Positions 17,855-26,048 of a DNA stretch of 64,000 bases are shown in pieces. Below the pieces are notes generated by a model that worked only from the letters and a program-made list of their open reading frames with translations, was not told the origin of the DNA and ran no database searches. Position numbers and translations under genes: made by a program. The DNA is taken from NCBI GenBank assembly GCA_049299895.1, contig JBAQYF010000026.1, forward strand, positions 158,052 to 222,051. Direction: 5' to 3'. The DNA comes from CAIYYO01 sp049299895 (GTDB lineage Archaea > Altiarchaeota > Altiarchaeia > IMC4 > QMZM01). How positions within the stretch are numbered: the stretch's first letter is position 1; each line of letters opens with the position of its first letter.

Positions 17855-18256
17855 ATGGCATTATTCAAACTAGCAAAGACCATAACAAAGAGCTTTTTCG
17901 GAAAACCGGCAACGCTCATGTACCCGGTCAAACCAAGCAAACAGTACAAGATAACCAAAGGCCACGTAGTAAACGACATAGACAAATGCATATTCTGCGG
18001 CTCATGCCAGAGAGTATGCCCCACGCAGGCTATCTGCGTGAACAAGAACGATCGAAGCTGGGAGATAGACCGCCTTAGATGCTGCACGTGCAACGGATGC
18101 GTTGAAGTATGCCCGGTAAAGTCCCTGTCCATGGACACGAAATACACCGCGCCCATGACCACAAGGACAAAGGACATGATGAAATCCACCAAACCGGCAG
18201 CAGCAAAACCCGCGGCCAAAGCAGGCGGGACAAAGGAAGAGAACACCGACGACTGA
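17855..18256 (+). CDS. echF: Ech hydrogenase ferredoxin-like subunit EchF (NuoI-like)
   Basis: A 133-residue polyferredoxin starting at the ATG at 17855 (MALFKLAKTITKSFF), eight bases after echE; a longer frame from 17822 overlaps echE and is not needed. Two [4Fe-4S] motifs are present: CIFCGSCQRVCP and CCTCNGCVEVCP. It receives electrons from soluble ferredoxin and passes them to EchC. The tail is rich in Lys, Ala and Pro. It is the last gene of the operon and is followed by a T-rich stretch. Confidence 0.94.
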   Translation: MALFKLAKTITKSFFGKPATLMYPVKPSKQYKITKGHVVNDIDKCIFCGSCQRVCPTQAICVNKNDRSWEIDRLRCCTCNGCVEVCPVKSLSMDTKYTAPMTTRTKDMMKSTKPAAAKPAAKAGGTKEENTDD

Positions 18257-18258
18257 TA

Positions 18259-18290
18259 TCTCTTTTCTATTTTTTATTATTTTATATCAT
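18259..18290 (+). terminator. T-rich termination region after echF
   Basis: Runs of T on the plus strand (TCTTTTCTATTTTTTATTATTTTAT) follow the echF stop, typical of archaeal termination. The region also covers the stop of the convergent tspO gene. Confidence 0.45.
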
Positions 18291-18761
18291 ATTCAGCTGC
18301 CAGACAGAGTAATTCAGGAACGCCGCAAAGCTCACCCAGGCAAGATACGGAACCATCAGCAGCGCAGCATTCCGGGAGACCCTGTTAAACAGGGATATGG
18401 TGGCTGCAATTGCCATCCAGAGAAAAACGATCGCCACAAACGCGGAGAACGGCTCTTTTGCGCCGAAGAAAATAACCGACCAGAGAGTGTTTAGAACAAG
18501 CTGCAAAGAAAAAAACCACAGCGCGACGCGCACCTCTTTTTTGTCCAGTCCATTCATCCATACCAGGTAGGCTGAGATGCCCATCATGATATACAGAGTA
18601 GTCCAAACCGGAGCGAACACCCAATTAGGCGGACTAAATGATGGCTTCTGCAGGGTCGAATACCAGGATTCTATGGAACCAACAGTAAAAAATGATCCTA
18701 TGAATCCCGCAGACAGGCAGACCAGAACGGCCGCCGCAAGCTTCCCGTAATCCGTTTTCAC
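18282..18761 (-). CDS. tspO: TspO/MBR family membrane protein
   Basis: A 159-residue protein with five predicted transmembrane helices and the family signature WYSTLQKPSFSPPNWVFAPVWTTLYIMMGISAYLVW (about residues 33-68). Tryptophans and the LNTLWSVIFFGAKEP segment agree with the tetrapyrrole/sterol-binding TspO fold. In prokaryotes it is linked to tetrapyrrole handling and stress; the ligand here is unknown. It ends convergently with echF and follows the phoU-like gene after one base on the same strand. Confidence 0.92.
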   Translation of the reverse strand: MKTDYGKLAAAVLVCLSAGFIGSFFTVGSIESWYSTLQKPSFSPPNWVFAPVWTTLYIMMGISAYLVWMNGLDKKEVRVALWFFSLQLVLNTLWSVIFFGAKEPFSAFVAIVFLWMAIAATISLFNRVSRNAALLMVPYLAWVSFAAFLNYSVWQLNMI

Positions 18762-18762
18762 C

Positions 18763-19677
18763 TTAGGACAGATTAATTACCGACTCCGCGATATCCGAGA
18801 TATATTCTCCGATACGCCTGAAACTGGCGTATACCAGTATGTTCTTTGCCCCGGTATCGTCCAGGTTGGACATTATCTTTTTCTCGGCTACCCGGAATTT
18901 CTGTATCTTCTGCAGGATCTCCTCAGCGGATGTGAGGTCCCGGTTCTTCAATGTGAGCATTACGTCCTCGTACAGGTCTGCGACCTGCCGGAATAATTTG
19001 TAGTCGTCCGGCTTCATCCTCTTTCCCTCCTTCAGAAGAGACGCCACTGTTTCTATGTGATCGGATATCCGCTCCAGGCTCTTTGCGACCTGGCCGTAGA
19101 TGATGGATTCGAATCCGTCGGTCGTCGAAAGCTGCCGCAATATGAGAAAATAGAACTTGTCTATCTCGTTGTCTCTCTGTATTATCCCGTTGAGCATGCT
19201 CTCGTTACTCATCCCGGAGTCGATATAGTCGATGAGTTCCCGCAGGGAGAGGATCGAAAGGTCGTGCATCCGCTCTATTGATTCCATGGCGTTCTTTCCG
19301 CCCTTCATGAGCATGCGAAACGTTATCGAGTCCTTTGATTCCCCGAACGGTTCCAGGCCGATTAGGAAGGAGGATACCTGTATCAGGTTCTCGCGTATCC
19401 TGTGGTCCAGATGGTCTTTTGCGGAAAATACTATCGTATCGTAGCCCTGTATGTATTTTGTGATAAGGAGCCTTCCGAGGAACTCCAGATCGTTCGTCTT
19501 TATCTTTATCTCTACTTCCCTTTCTTTCTCTTCTTTCAGCCGGAGTATGACCTCTTCGCCTTTTTCTATGACATAGACCACGTCTCCCTTTTCTATCTTG
19601 TTCTTCGTAACCCAGGTCTTAGGCAGGGAGACGATATAGGTGCTTTCCCCGGTCAATTGGATCTTGCGGTATTCCAT
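18763..19677 (-). CDS. AbrB-PhoU domain regulator, copy 2
   Basis: 304 residues: an N-terminal SpoVT/AbrB-like swapped-hairpin domain (MEYRKIQLTGESTYIVSLPKTWVTKNKIEKGDVVYVIEKGEEVILRL, 1-47) followed by a PhoU-like helical bundle (EIDKFYFLILRQLSTTD, KSLERISDHIETVASLL). This is the archaeal phosphate-uptake-regulator type of protein. It is a close paralog of the gene immediately upstream (19728-20642), the two sharing the whole architecture and long identical stretches. No phosphate transporter is in the window. A TATA-like CTATATAG around 19700 suggests a nearly leaderless transcript. Confidence 0.88.
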   Translation of the reverse strand: MEYRKIQLTGESTYIVSLPKTWVTKNKIEKGDVVYVIEKGEEVILRLKEEKEREVEIKIKTNDLEFLGRLLITKYIQGYDTIVFSAKDHLDHRIRENLIQVSSFLIGLEPFGESKDSITFRMLMKGGKNAMESIERMHDLSILSLRELIDYIDSGMSNESMLNGIIQRDNEIDKFYFLILRQLSTTDGFESIIYGQVAKSLERISDHIETVASLLKEGKRMKPDDYKLFRQVADLYEDVMLTLKNRDLTSAEEILQKIQKFRVAEKKIMSNLDDTGAKNILVYASFRRIGEYISDIAESVINLS

Positions 19678-19727
19678 ACTTTTAGCAGAATATATAATCT
19701 ATATAGAAAGAGGATATAAAACAAATA

Positions 19728-20642
19728 TCAGGATAGGTTGATTGCCGACTCGGCCATGTCCGATATGTATTCCCCGATGCGCCTGAAACTGGCATATACC
19801 AGGATGTTCTTGCGGTGGTCGCCGTCCAGGTTGTTTTTGAGATCCGCTCCTTCCGCGCGTATCTTCTGTATCCCGTTAAGTATTTCCTCGGCTGCGGAAA
19901 GGTCTTTGTTCTTCAAAGTCAGCATCACGTCCCCGTACAGGTCGACCAGTTCCCTGAAAACCGAAAGGTCTTCTTTCTTTATTCTTTTTCCTGCTTTCAG
20001 ATGCTGGGCTATTGATTCTATGTGGTCGGATATCCTCTCGATGCTCTTTGCAACCTGCACCCATATTATCCCTTCAAAGCCGCCCGTAGCGGATATCTGG
20101 CGCACGATAAGAAAATAGAATTTGTCTATCTCGTTGTCGCGGTTGATTATGCCGCTGAGGGTATTGTCGTCATAGGTCCCGGATTCCATGGTGGAAAGAA
20201 GATCCCTTAGAGACAGCATCGAGAGGTCATGCATCCTTTCAATGGATTCCATCGGGTTCCTGCCGCCCTTCATCAGCATCCTGAAGGTTATGGTATCCCT
20301 GCTCTCGCCGAATGGCTCCATACCGATGAGATAGCTGGAGGTCTTTATCAGGCGTTCTCTAATCTTCGGGTCAACGTGCTGCTTCGAGGAGAATACGACG
20401 GTGTCATATCCCTGTATGTACTTGGTGATGAGCAGCCGGGACAGGAACTCCGCATCGCCGGTCTTGATTGGTACTTCGAACTCTTTTTCTTTTTCCTCTT
20501 TCAGGCGAAGCACTACCTCATCCCCTTTTTCGACCACGGACAATACGTCCCCCTTATCCAGTTTGTTCTTCTTCACCCATGTCTTCGGAAGGGAGATGAT
20601 GTAGGTACTGTCGCCGGTTACCTGGATCTTGCGGTATTCCAT
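19728..20642 (-). CDS. AbrB-PhoU domain regulator, copy 1
   Basis: 304 residues from the ATG at 20642, which aligns exactly with the start of its paralog; a longer frame to 20687 would read through the promoter. The domain plan is the same: AbrB-like (MEYRKIQVTGDSTYIISLPKTWVKKNKLDKGDVLSVVEKGDEVVLRL) and PhoU-like helices. The C-termini of both end ASFRRIGEYISDxAESxINLS. Tandem duplication is evident. AbrB-type domains bind DNA and PhoU domains bind metal and contact transporters or kinases, so phosphate-responsive control is the family expectation, not shown here. Confidence 0.88.
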   Translation of the reverse strand: MEYRKIQVTGDSTYIISLPKTWVKKNKLDKGDVLSVVEKGDEVVLRLKEEKEKEFEVPIKTGDAEFLSRLLITKYIQGYDTVVFSSKQHVDPKIRERLIKTSSYLIGMEPFGESRDTITFRMLMKGGRNPMESIERMHDLSMLSLRDLLSTMESGTYDDNTLSGIINRDNEIDKFYFLIVRQISATGGFEGIIWVQVAKSIERISDHIESIAQHLKAGKRIKKEDLSVFRELVDLYGDVMLTLKNKDLSAAEEILNGIQKIRAEGADLKNNLDGDHRKNILVYASFRRIGEYISDMAESAINLS

Positions 20643-20755
20643 TTTCGTTATATATTTACTATTTTCGGGATTATAGTGACAAAACAAAAACTATATAGAC
20701 TATATATTCTATACAGTAAATCTTTATAAGACAGAAAACATAGTTATATAACAAG
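20643..20755. promoter_or_regulatory. Divergent AT-rich promoter region
   Basis: The region between the AbrB-PhoU gene and the small gene at 20756 holds several TATA-like blocks: TATATATT around 20649, the near-palindromic CTATATAGACTATATATTCT at 20691-20710 and TTTATAAG at 20723-20730. CTATATAG also occurs ahead of the second AbrB-PhoU gene, near 19700. These motifs could be promoters, binding sites of the regulators, or both. Confidence 0.4.
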
Positions 20756-20977
20756 TTGGAAACAACAGACGTCCTTGAAAAAGCCCATAAAGGCAACGTA
20801 GACAAGCTTCTTGAGGAGTTCGGCCAAAACCGGAAAAACGAGATATTGGAAACCTATAATAACATGAGGAAGTCAGCCGAAAAGAGCGCGAAAATACGCG
20901 ACTTTACGCCGATATTCCTGTACAGAACACTCAGAGAAGCACTGAGAACCGATGGAAAAATAAGCATCGAAGCATAA
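20756..20977 (+). CDS. Small helical protein, unknown function
   Basis: A 73-residue protein starting at TTG (the only upstream start in frame; a later ATG would remove half of it). It is all-helical and charged (DVLEKAHKGNVDKLLEEFGQNRKNEILETYNNMRKSAEKSAKIRDFTPIFLYRTLREALR) without cysteines or membrane segments. TATA-like TTTATAAG lies about 30 bases upstream of the start, consistent with a leaderless message. I do not recognise the family. Confidence 0.55.
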   Translation: METTDVLEKAHKGNVDKLLEEFGQNRKNEILETYNNMRKSAEKSAKIRDFTPIFLYRTLREALRTDGKISIEA

Positions 20978-21051
20978 ACCATACCACCCCTCTTATGTTG
21001 CGGTGCTTATTTTCCATTTATTATCTCTCCTTCTGACATATTATTAACCGG

Positions 21052-21675
21052 ATGAAAATCATTGACATATCCATGCCAATCTCCAGGGGCATGACCGTCT
21101 ATCCCGGAGACCCGAAAGTAGACATCAGAAAGGAAAAGACCCTCCGGACAGACGGCGTAGTCGTTTCAAAGATCACAATGGGCCTGCACACGGGAACGCA
21201 CATAGACGCGCCCCTGCATTACCTCCCCGGCGGAAAAACCATAGAAGAGATACCTCTTGAGTCCCTTACGGGCGACGCCCTGGTCTGCGATCTGTCCTAT
21301 GCTGTCGACTGCATCGGGGCAAAAGACCTGAGAAAATTCCCGATAAAGAAGGGAGATATCGTTTTTCTGAAGACCAAGAATTCCGGCGTAACTGCAAAAA
21401 GGTTCTCCGGGGAGTACGTCCACCTGGATGCAGACGGAGCGGACTACCTGGTAAAGAAGAGGATAAAAGCCGTCGGGATAGATTGTCTGTCCATTGAAAG
21501 ATCCGATTCAACCGACGCTGCCGTACACAAAAAACTGCTCCGGAAGGATATACCGATAATAGAGGGCCTGGTCCTCGGACACGTAGCGGAAGGCCGGTAT
21601 CTGACACACTGCGCTCCCTTGAAGATAAAAGGCGCGGAAGCAGGCCCTGCAAGGTGCGTCCTGGTGCAGAAATAA
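21052..21675 (+). CDS. Cyclase family protein (kynurenine formamidase-like metal hydrolase)
   Basis: A 207-residue protein of the PF04199 family. The metal-binding motif HTGTHIDAPLHYL is at about residues 46-58, preceded by the typical start DISMPISRGMTVYPGDP. The later FLKTKNSG and GIDCLSIERSD segments are conserved, and the H of LVLGHVAEGRY completes the site. Members hydrolyse N-formylkynurenine or act on other amides and lactones; no tryptophan-degradation gene is near, so the substrate is open. It converges with pdaD. Confidence 0.88.
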   Translation: MKIIDISMPISRGMTVYPGDPKVDIRKEKTLRTDGVVVSKITMGLHTGTHIDAPLHYLPGGKTIEEIPLESLTGDALVCDLSYAVDCIGAKDLRKFPIKKGDIVFLKTKNSGVTAKRFSGEYVHLDADGADYLVKKRIKAVGIDCLSIERSDSTDAAVHKKLLRKDIPIIEGLVLGHVAEGRYLTHCAPLKIKGAEAGPARCVLVQK

Positions 21676-21686
21676 TATAAAAAGAA

Positions 21687-22289
21687 TCAGAACAGGAACA
21701 CTGCAGCAGCTACAGTCGTAGTCCACTTCCCGTCCTTGTCTCCTTCCGCCGACTGGACGACGTTGGTGGTCTTGAATATCTTCCCGCTTGCCTTGTAGAC
21801 CTGCTCTCTTTCCTTCCACGCAGTCTCCGAGTCGAATTCCACGCCAAGGGTAGTTGCAAGCATCGTTGCCGCAAGGTCTTCGGCGTATTCGCCGGCTTTC
21901 TTTGCAGTCTCGCCGAAGGAATGATGCTCGGACAGGTATCCGTATCCTTCATGATCCTTGGGGATCGCAAGGCCGATAGCGGATGATACGAGCCTGTTGG
22001 GTTCGCATGTCTCGCTTCTTGCAAGGACCGTGAACGTTATCTGCCCGGGCGCAAGATCCTTCAATCCTTCAGTCGGGGCGATTATCTCGCAGTTCGGGGG
22101 GAATATGCTTGAAACGTATACAAGGTTGCATTTTTCTATTCCTGCTTTTCTGAGAGCCAGTTCGAAACTCGCCAGCTTCTGCTTGTGCACGCCCACGCCC
22201 TTCGTGAAGAACATCTTCTTGGGTATCATGTTCGGCCCAGGTACCAGGGTATTGTTTTCCATTTGTTTTTTGTAGTTCCCGCGTTCCAT
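21687..22289 (-). CDS. pdaD: Pyruvoyl-dependent arginine decarboxylase
   Basis: A 200-residue proenzyme that makes agmatine from arginine. [16 protein letters not shown] contains the Ser-Ser pair (60-61) where self-cleavage generates the pyruvoyl group. [23 protein letters not shown] and [29 protein letters not shown] are the conserved core. A second ATG nine codons in (22262) would put the cleavage at 51-52, close to the Methanocaldococcus enzyme, so either start is possible. speB lies 70 bases upstream on the same strand and uses the product. Confidence 0.94.
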   Translation of the reverse strand: MERGNYKKQMENNTLVPGPNMIPKKMFFTKGVGVHKQKLASFELALRKAGIEKCNLVYVSSIFPPNCEIIAPTEGLKDLAPGQITFTVLARSETCEPNRLVSSAIGLAIPKDHEGYGYLSEHHSFGETAKKAGEYAEDLAATMLATTLGVEFDSETAWKEREQVYKASGKIFKTTNVVQSAEGDKDGKWTTTVAAAVFLF

Positions 22290-22359
22290 TATTCTAAAGT
22301 ACTTTCTACTTAAAATAGTTTACTGTAAATTATACGGCTTTGACGCATCCAAAAAAAGA

Positions 22360-23241
22360 TCATTGCAGGTCCCGGTTCTGCCGCGAGGCATTCACATATC
22401 CCATGACCCGGTAAATGAGTCTTGCGACGGTATAATCAGGTGCGTTCGTATGAGGGACCGGGGCCAGTTCCACCGCGTCGAAGCCGACTATGTTCCGGGT
22501 CTCTGATACTGCGCGGAGGATGTCGAGGGTCTCGTACCAGCCAAGCCCTCCAGGTTCCGGGGTCCCGGTCGAGGGAATGACCGACGGATCGAATGCGTCG
22601 ACGTCAAATGTTATGAATACGTTCTTTCCCAGGCGGTTCACTATGTCAAAGGTGCGATCATTCCTCCTCATTTCGGAGGCCAGGAATATGTTGCTTCGCT
22701 CTTTTTTCACGTTCTCTGTTTCGTCGTCCGAGTAGCTGCGGATGCCTACCTGCACTGCCGGGGCATGCTCGCGTATCCTCCTCATAACGCATGCGTGGCT
22801 GTATTTGGAGCCGTAATATTCGTCGCGCAGATCTGCGTGGGCGTCGAACTGCAGCACGCAGACGTCTTTGTAGTAGTCCTTGAGCGCGAGAAGCAGTCCC
22901 AGGGATATCGAATGCTCCCCGCCCAGAACGACAGGGAATTTCTTATCCTTCAGGACCTTTGCGCATACGCCCCGGAGTTTCTCGGCAAGCACTTGCGGCT
23001 CGTCGTCGCAGATAACCGGGTCGAGCGTCGCGATGCCTGATTCCGCGGTGTTGCAGTCCAGTTCCTCGTCGTAGAGCTCCATGTAGCGGGACGCTTCAAG
23101 GATGGCATGAGGCCCCTTCGCTGTTCCCTTCCCGTACGAGGTCGTTTTCTCGTAGGGGACCGGTATGACTGCGTACTTCGCCTTGTCATAATCGGAGAAC
23201 GGCTCGTTTAATCCTGCGAATCTGCATGGCTCTTTGGTCAT
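22360..23241 (-). CDS. speB: Agmatinase
   Basis: A 293-residue ureohydrolase converting agmatine to putrescine and urea. The binuclear manganese site is complete: GGEHSISLG, FDAHADLRDEY, SHACVMRRI and FDVDAFDPSVIPSTGTPEPGGL. The last motif (TPEPGGL) is typical of agmatinases rather than arginases. With pdaD downstream it gives the two-step arginine-to-putrescine route. The start is 29 bases from a palindromic TATA box at 23270-23279. Confidence 0.95.
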   Translation of the reverse strand: MTKEPCRFAGLNEPFSDYDKAKYAVIPVPYEKTTSYGKGTAKGPHAILEASRYMELYDEELDCNTAESGIATLDPVICDDEPQVLAEKLRGVCAKVLKDKKFPVVLGGEHSISLGLLLALKDYYKDVCVLQFDAHADLRDEYYGSKYSHACVMRRIREHAPAVQVGIRSYSDDETENVKKERSNIFLASEMRRNDRTFDIVNRLGKNVFITFDVDAFDPSVIPSTGTPEPGGLGWYETLDILRAVSETRNIVGFDAVELAPVPHTNAPDYTVARLIYRVMGYVNASRQNRDLQ

Positions 23242-23269
23242 TTTCCTCTTATTCCCCTTAACTGGAATG

Positions 23270-23279
23270 AATATATATT
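23270..23279. promoter_or_regulatory. Palindromic TATA box shared by divergent genes
   Basis: AATATATATT is identical on both strands. It lies 29 bases ahead of the speB ATG (minus strand) and 53 bases ahead of the ferritin-like gene ATG (plus strand), so it could serve either or both. Confidence 0.45.
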
Positions 23280-23331
23280 AATCTTGCCGCATAAAAAACG
23301 TCTCTTGGCATGTTTTAAGGGATGGATTTAT

Positions 23332-23634
23332 ATGAATAACCAGGTGAGAGAAATGATGTCAAAAATCCCGGTCGATCTGGCGAAGATAAGCAAGGACAGT
23401 ACGGACAAGGAGATACTCAGGGCCGCGTTGATCGCGGAACTCGATGCTATAAGCCTGTATGAACAGCTTGCGGCAATGACCCAGGATAAAAGCCTGAAAG
23501 CGGTTCTGCTCGACATAGCAAAAGAAGAGAAGACGCACGCAGGGGAGTTTCAGGCGCTCCTTTTAAGGTTGGACCCGGAGCAGGAGAAGGAGCTTGCAGC
23601 AGGCAGGAAAGAAGTTGAAGAATTAACAGAATAA
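23332..23634 (+). CDS. Ferritin-like protein of the encapsulin-cargo type
   Basis: The ATG at 23332 gives 100 residues (an open extension upstream covers the promoter). ILRAALIAELDAISLYEQLAAMTQDKSLKAVLLDIAKEEKTHAGEFQALLLRLDPEQ contains the Glu and ExxH iron ligands of a short two-helix ferritin-like unit that must dimerise to form a site. From memory this closely resembles the N-terminal domain fused to the encapsulin shell of Pyrococcus furiosus; here it stands alone and no shell gene is in the window. It begins the stress island, 16 bases ahead of the peroxiredoxin gene. Iron storage or peroxide handling is the likely role. Confidence 0.85.
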   Translation: MNNQVREMMSKIPVDLAKISKDSTDKEILRAALIAELDAISLYEQLAAMTQDKSLKAVLLDIAKEEKTHAGEFQALLLRLDPEQEKELAAGRKEVEELTE

Positions 23635-23650
23635 AAGGAGATGAGAAAAA

Positions 23651-24304
23651 ATGGATGAAGCATGCAGTAAGATGCCCCTTTTAGGGGATAGGGTAGCAAG
23701 TTTCGAAGCGCAGACGACGAAAGGGCCGGTCAAGTTCCCGGAGGACTACGCAGGCAAATGGGTGGTCCTCTTCTCGCACCCCGCCGATTTCACGCCGGTC
23801 TGCACCACGGAATTCTACGCATTCCAAAAGAGGTATCCTGAATTCAGGGCCCTTGGCTGCGAACTGATCGGCCTGTCCATTGACCAGATATTCTCGCACA
23901 TAAAGTGGATGGACTGGATAAAAGAGAACCTGAAATTGGAGATAGAGTTCCCGGTCATCGCGGACGACAGGGGAAAGATCGCGGAGGGAATGGGCATGGT
24001 GCATCCCGGCAAGGGCAACAACACTGTGAGAGCAGTCTTTGTGATCGATCCGAACGGCATAGTCCGCCTGATCCTCTATTATCCCCAGGAGGTCGGCAGG
24101 AACATGGAGGAAATATTAAGAGTCGTAAAAGCCCTGCAGACGTCGGACAAGAACAAGTGCGCAATGCCTGCGAACTGGCCCGAGAACGAGCTGATTAAGG
24201 GCGAAGTCATAGTTCCCCCGCCGAAGGACACCACGGCTGCGGCAGAGAGAAAGTCGCCCAGATATGAGTGCTACGACTGGTGGTTCTGCCACAGGAAAAT
24301 ATAG
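23651..24304 (+). CDS. Peroxiredoxin (archaeal Prx6-like)
   Basis: A 217-residue thiol peroxidase that reduces peroxides. The peroxidatic cysteine is C51 in [13 protein letters not shown]; resolving cysteines C207 and C213 lie in the C-terminal [11 protein letters not shown]. This three-cysteine plan matches the Aeropyrum pernix thiol peroxidase almost position for position. A ribosome site (AAAGGAGATG) precedes the start. It lies between the ferritin-like gene and the thioredoxin-reductase-like gene, its probable reductant. Confidence 0.94.
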   Translation: MDEACSKMPLLGDRVASFEAQTTKGPVKFPEDYAGKWVVLFSHPADFTPVCTTEFYAFQKRYPEFRALGCELIGLSIDQIFSHIKWMDWIKENLKLEIEFPVIADDRGKIAEGMGMVHPGKGNNTVRAVFVIDPNGIVRLILYYPQEVGRNMEEILRVVKALQTSDKNKCAMPANWPENELIKGEVIVPPPKDTTAAAERKSPRYECYDWWFCHRKI

Positions 24305-24335
24305 AGGTAAGCGAAGCAGAACCCTCTTTTAAAAA

Positions 24336-25244
24336 ATGTATGACATCATAGTGGTCGGGGGAGGAGTAGCCGGGCAGACGGCCGCGTTATATGCCGCCAT
24401 CAAAAAGATGAACGTCATGCTCCTGACAAAGAAACTGGGCGACTCCACGCACGGATCGACAGGCATCCTCAACTACCCCGGGATGCTGGAAATAGACGGC
24501 CTTACCCTGACCACCAGGATGAAGGGCCAGCTTAGGTCCAACTATGTCAGCACGTTGGAGGATGAAGAGATCAAGAGGATAAGCCTGATAGAGGGCGGCT
24601 TACGTGTCTACTCGGAAAACAACGCTTACGACGGGTCTGCATTGATAATCGCAACAGGCGCATCTCCCTGCATACTCGGAGTCCCGGGAGAAGACAGGCT
24701 GGCCGCCAAGGGAATCACCTACTGCGGGATATGCGATGCGCAGCTCTTCCAGGACAGGGATATCGCAGTCATAGGAGATGACAGCGCCGCACTCGAGGCT
24801 GCGCAATCCGCAAGAAATACTGCAAGAAACATAGTCGTCATAAGCAGAGAAAAAGGATTCAACGCCCCGGACAGCCTGATAGAAAAAACCCTGACATACC
24901 CCAACATAAAAGTAATAACTGAAGCAGAGATACTGGAGATCCACGGAAACGACCGCATAGAAAGCGTCGGATATAAGAGATCCGGGGCGATCCGTAAACT
25001 GCCTGTCAGCGGGGTCGTGATAGAGAGGGGGCATAAACCGGACACTGGTTTCCTGAAAGGATTCGTTGAATTGGACGACGCAGGGTATGTAGTGATAAAC
25101 GGCAAGGGGGAAACGTCCGTCGAAGGCGTCTATGCCGCAGGGGACTGCACCGGCGTAAGGGAGTATCAGTATCCGATAGCTGCTGGGCAGGGTTGTACCG
25201 CCATTCTGAAAGCCTCAAGGTATCTTGCCAACAAAAAGGCATAG
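24336..25244 (+). CDS. Thioredoxin-reductase-like flavoprotein, degenerate NADPH motif
   Basis: 302 residues in the TrxR/AhpF-C fold. The FAD motif GGGVAGQTAALYAA is at 8-21, the redox pair CGIC at 130-133 and the C-terminal FAD contact YAAGDCTGVREYQYPIAAGQGCTAI near 270. The NADPH site is unusual: where most enzymes have GGGDSA this one reads VIGDDSAALEAA, and the basic HRR motif that holds the 2'-phosphate is replaced by VVISREKGFNAPDS. The electron donor may therefore not be NADPH; ferredoxin-linked TrxR relatives are known. It should act with a thioredoxin or directly with the peroxiredoxin upstream. Confidence 0.88.
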   Translation: MYDIIVVGGGVAGQTAALYAAIKKMNVMLLTKKLGDSTHGSTGILNYPGMLEIDGLTLTTRMKGQLRSNYVSTLEDEEIKRISLIEGGLRVYSENNAYDGSALIIATGASPCILGVPGEDRLAAKGITYCGICDAQLFQDRDIAVIGDDSAALEAAQSARNTARNIVVISREKGFNAPDSLIEKTLTYPNIKVITEAEILEIHGNDRIESVGYKRSGAIRKLPVSGVVIERGHKPDTGFLKGFVELDDAGYVVINGKGETSVEGVYAAGDCTGVREYQYPIAAGQGCTAILKASRYLANKKA

Positions 25245-25252
25245 AAGAGGGC

Positions 25253-25263
25253 AAACTTATAAG
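25253..25263 (+). promoter_or_regulatory. TATA box of the suf genes
   Basis: AAACTTATAAG lies 49 bases upstream of the sufC ATG in the gap after the flavoprotein gene, so sufC may have its own promoter in addition to read-through. Confidence 0.4.
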
Positions 25264-25301
25264 CCGCGGATTCCAATAGTTCTAAGCCGTCTGATAGCAA
25301 A

Positions 25302-26048
25302 ATGCCCAACATACTCGAGATAAAGAACCTTTCTGTCGACATAAACAAGAAAAAGACGCTGGAGAACATAAACATAGAGATAGAGAAGGGACAGATATAC
25401 GTACTATTCGGCCCCAACGGCAGCGGCAAGACATCCCTTCTGATGACTGTGATGGGTTTTCCCGCATACAAAGTCAAGAGCGGAAAGATATTCTTTGAGG
25501 GCCGCGACATAACCGGGAAGACAGTCGACGAGCGGGCACGCATGGGGATAAGCATGGGTTTCCAGCTCCCGCAGGACATACGCGGCGTAAAGCTCATAGA
25601 CCTGCTCAAGATATGCGCAAAGAAATCCCCGAAAGAGGAATTGACAGACGTAGAAAAGAAACTGGTCGACAAGTTCAACCTCAAAGACCTCCTGGACAGG
25701 GACGTGAACCTCGATTTTTCAGGCGGGGAAAAAAAGAGAGCCGAGATGCTCCAGCTCCTGCTCATGAAGCCAAAGCTCCTCTTACTGGACGAACCGGACA
25801 GCGGGGTGGACCTCGAAAGCCTGAAACTGATCGGAGAGGAGATACAGAGCTACGTTCGCAAAAACGAAGCCAGCGCTCTTGTTATCACCCACCAGGGGGA
25901 CGTTCTCGAGTACCTGAAAGCAAGGAACGCATGCGTCCTTTTAGACAGCACCATACACTGCCACAACAAGCCGGAGGTCATACTTGAGGACATACGCAGG
26001 CGCGGCTACCGCAAATGCGTAAAATGCCTGGAGGGGAATGCGAAATGA
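25302..26048 (+). CDS. sufC: Fe-S cluster assembly ATPase SufC
   Basis: A 248-residue ABC-type ATPase that powers the SufBC scaffold. Walker A is GPNGSGKTS near residue 38, the Q-loop region MGFQLPQDIRGV, the signature FSGGEKKRAEM near 143, Walker B LLLLDEPDSGVD near 164, and the H-loop VITHQGD. The DSGVD after Walker B is characteristic of SufC. The last bases overlap sufB by four. No sufS/sufU or sufD is in the window, matching the minimal archaeal SufBC set. Confidence 0.96.
   Translation: MPNILEIKNLSVDINKKKTLENINIEIEKGQIYVLFGPNGSGKTSLLMTVMGFPAYKVKSGKIFFEGRDITGKTVDERARMGISMGFQLPQDIRGVKLIDLLKICAKKSPKEELTDVEKKLVDKFNLKDLLDRDVNLDFSGGEKKRAEMLQLLLMKPKLLLLDEPDSGVDLESLKLIGEEIQSYVRKNEASALVITHQGDVLEYLKARNACVLLDSTIHCHNKPEVILEDIRRRGYRKCVKCLEGNAK

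Noticed and set aside
13124..18256. Respiratory complex I or Fpo
   Set aside because: Only six subunits are present, NuoN/M/J/K/A homologs are missing, and EchE keeps all four NiFe cysteines, so it is a hydrogenase.
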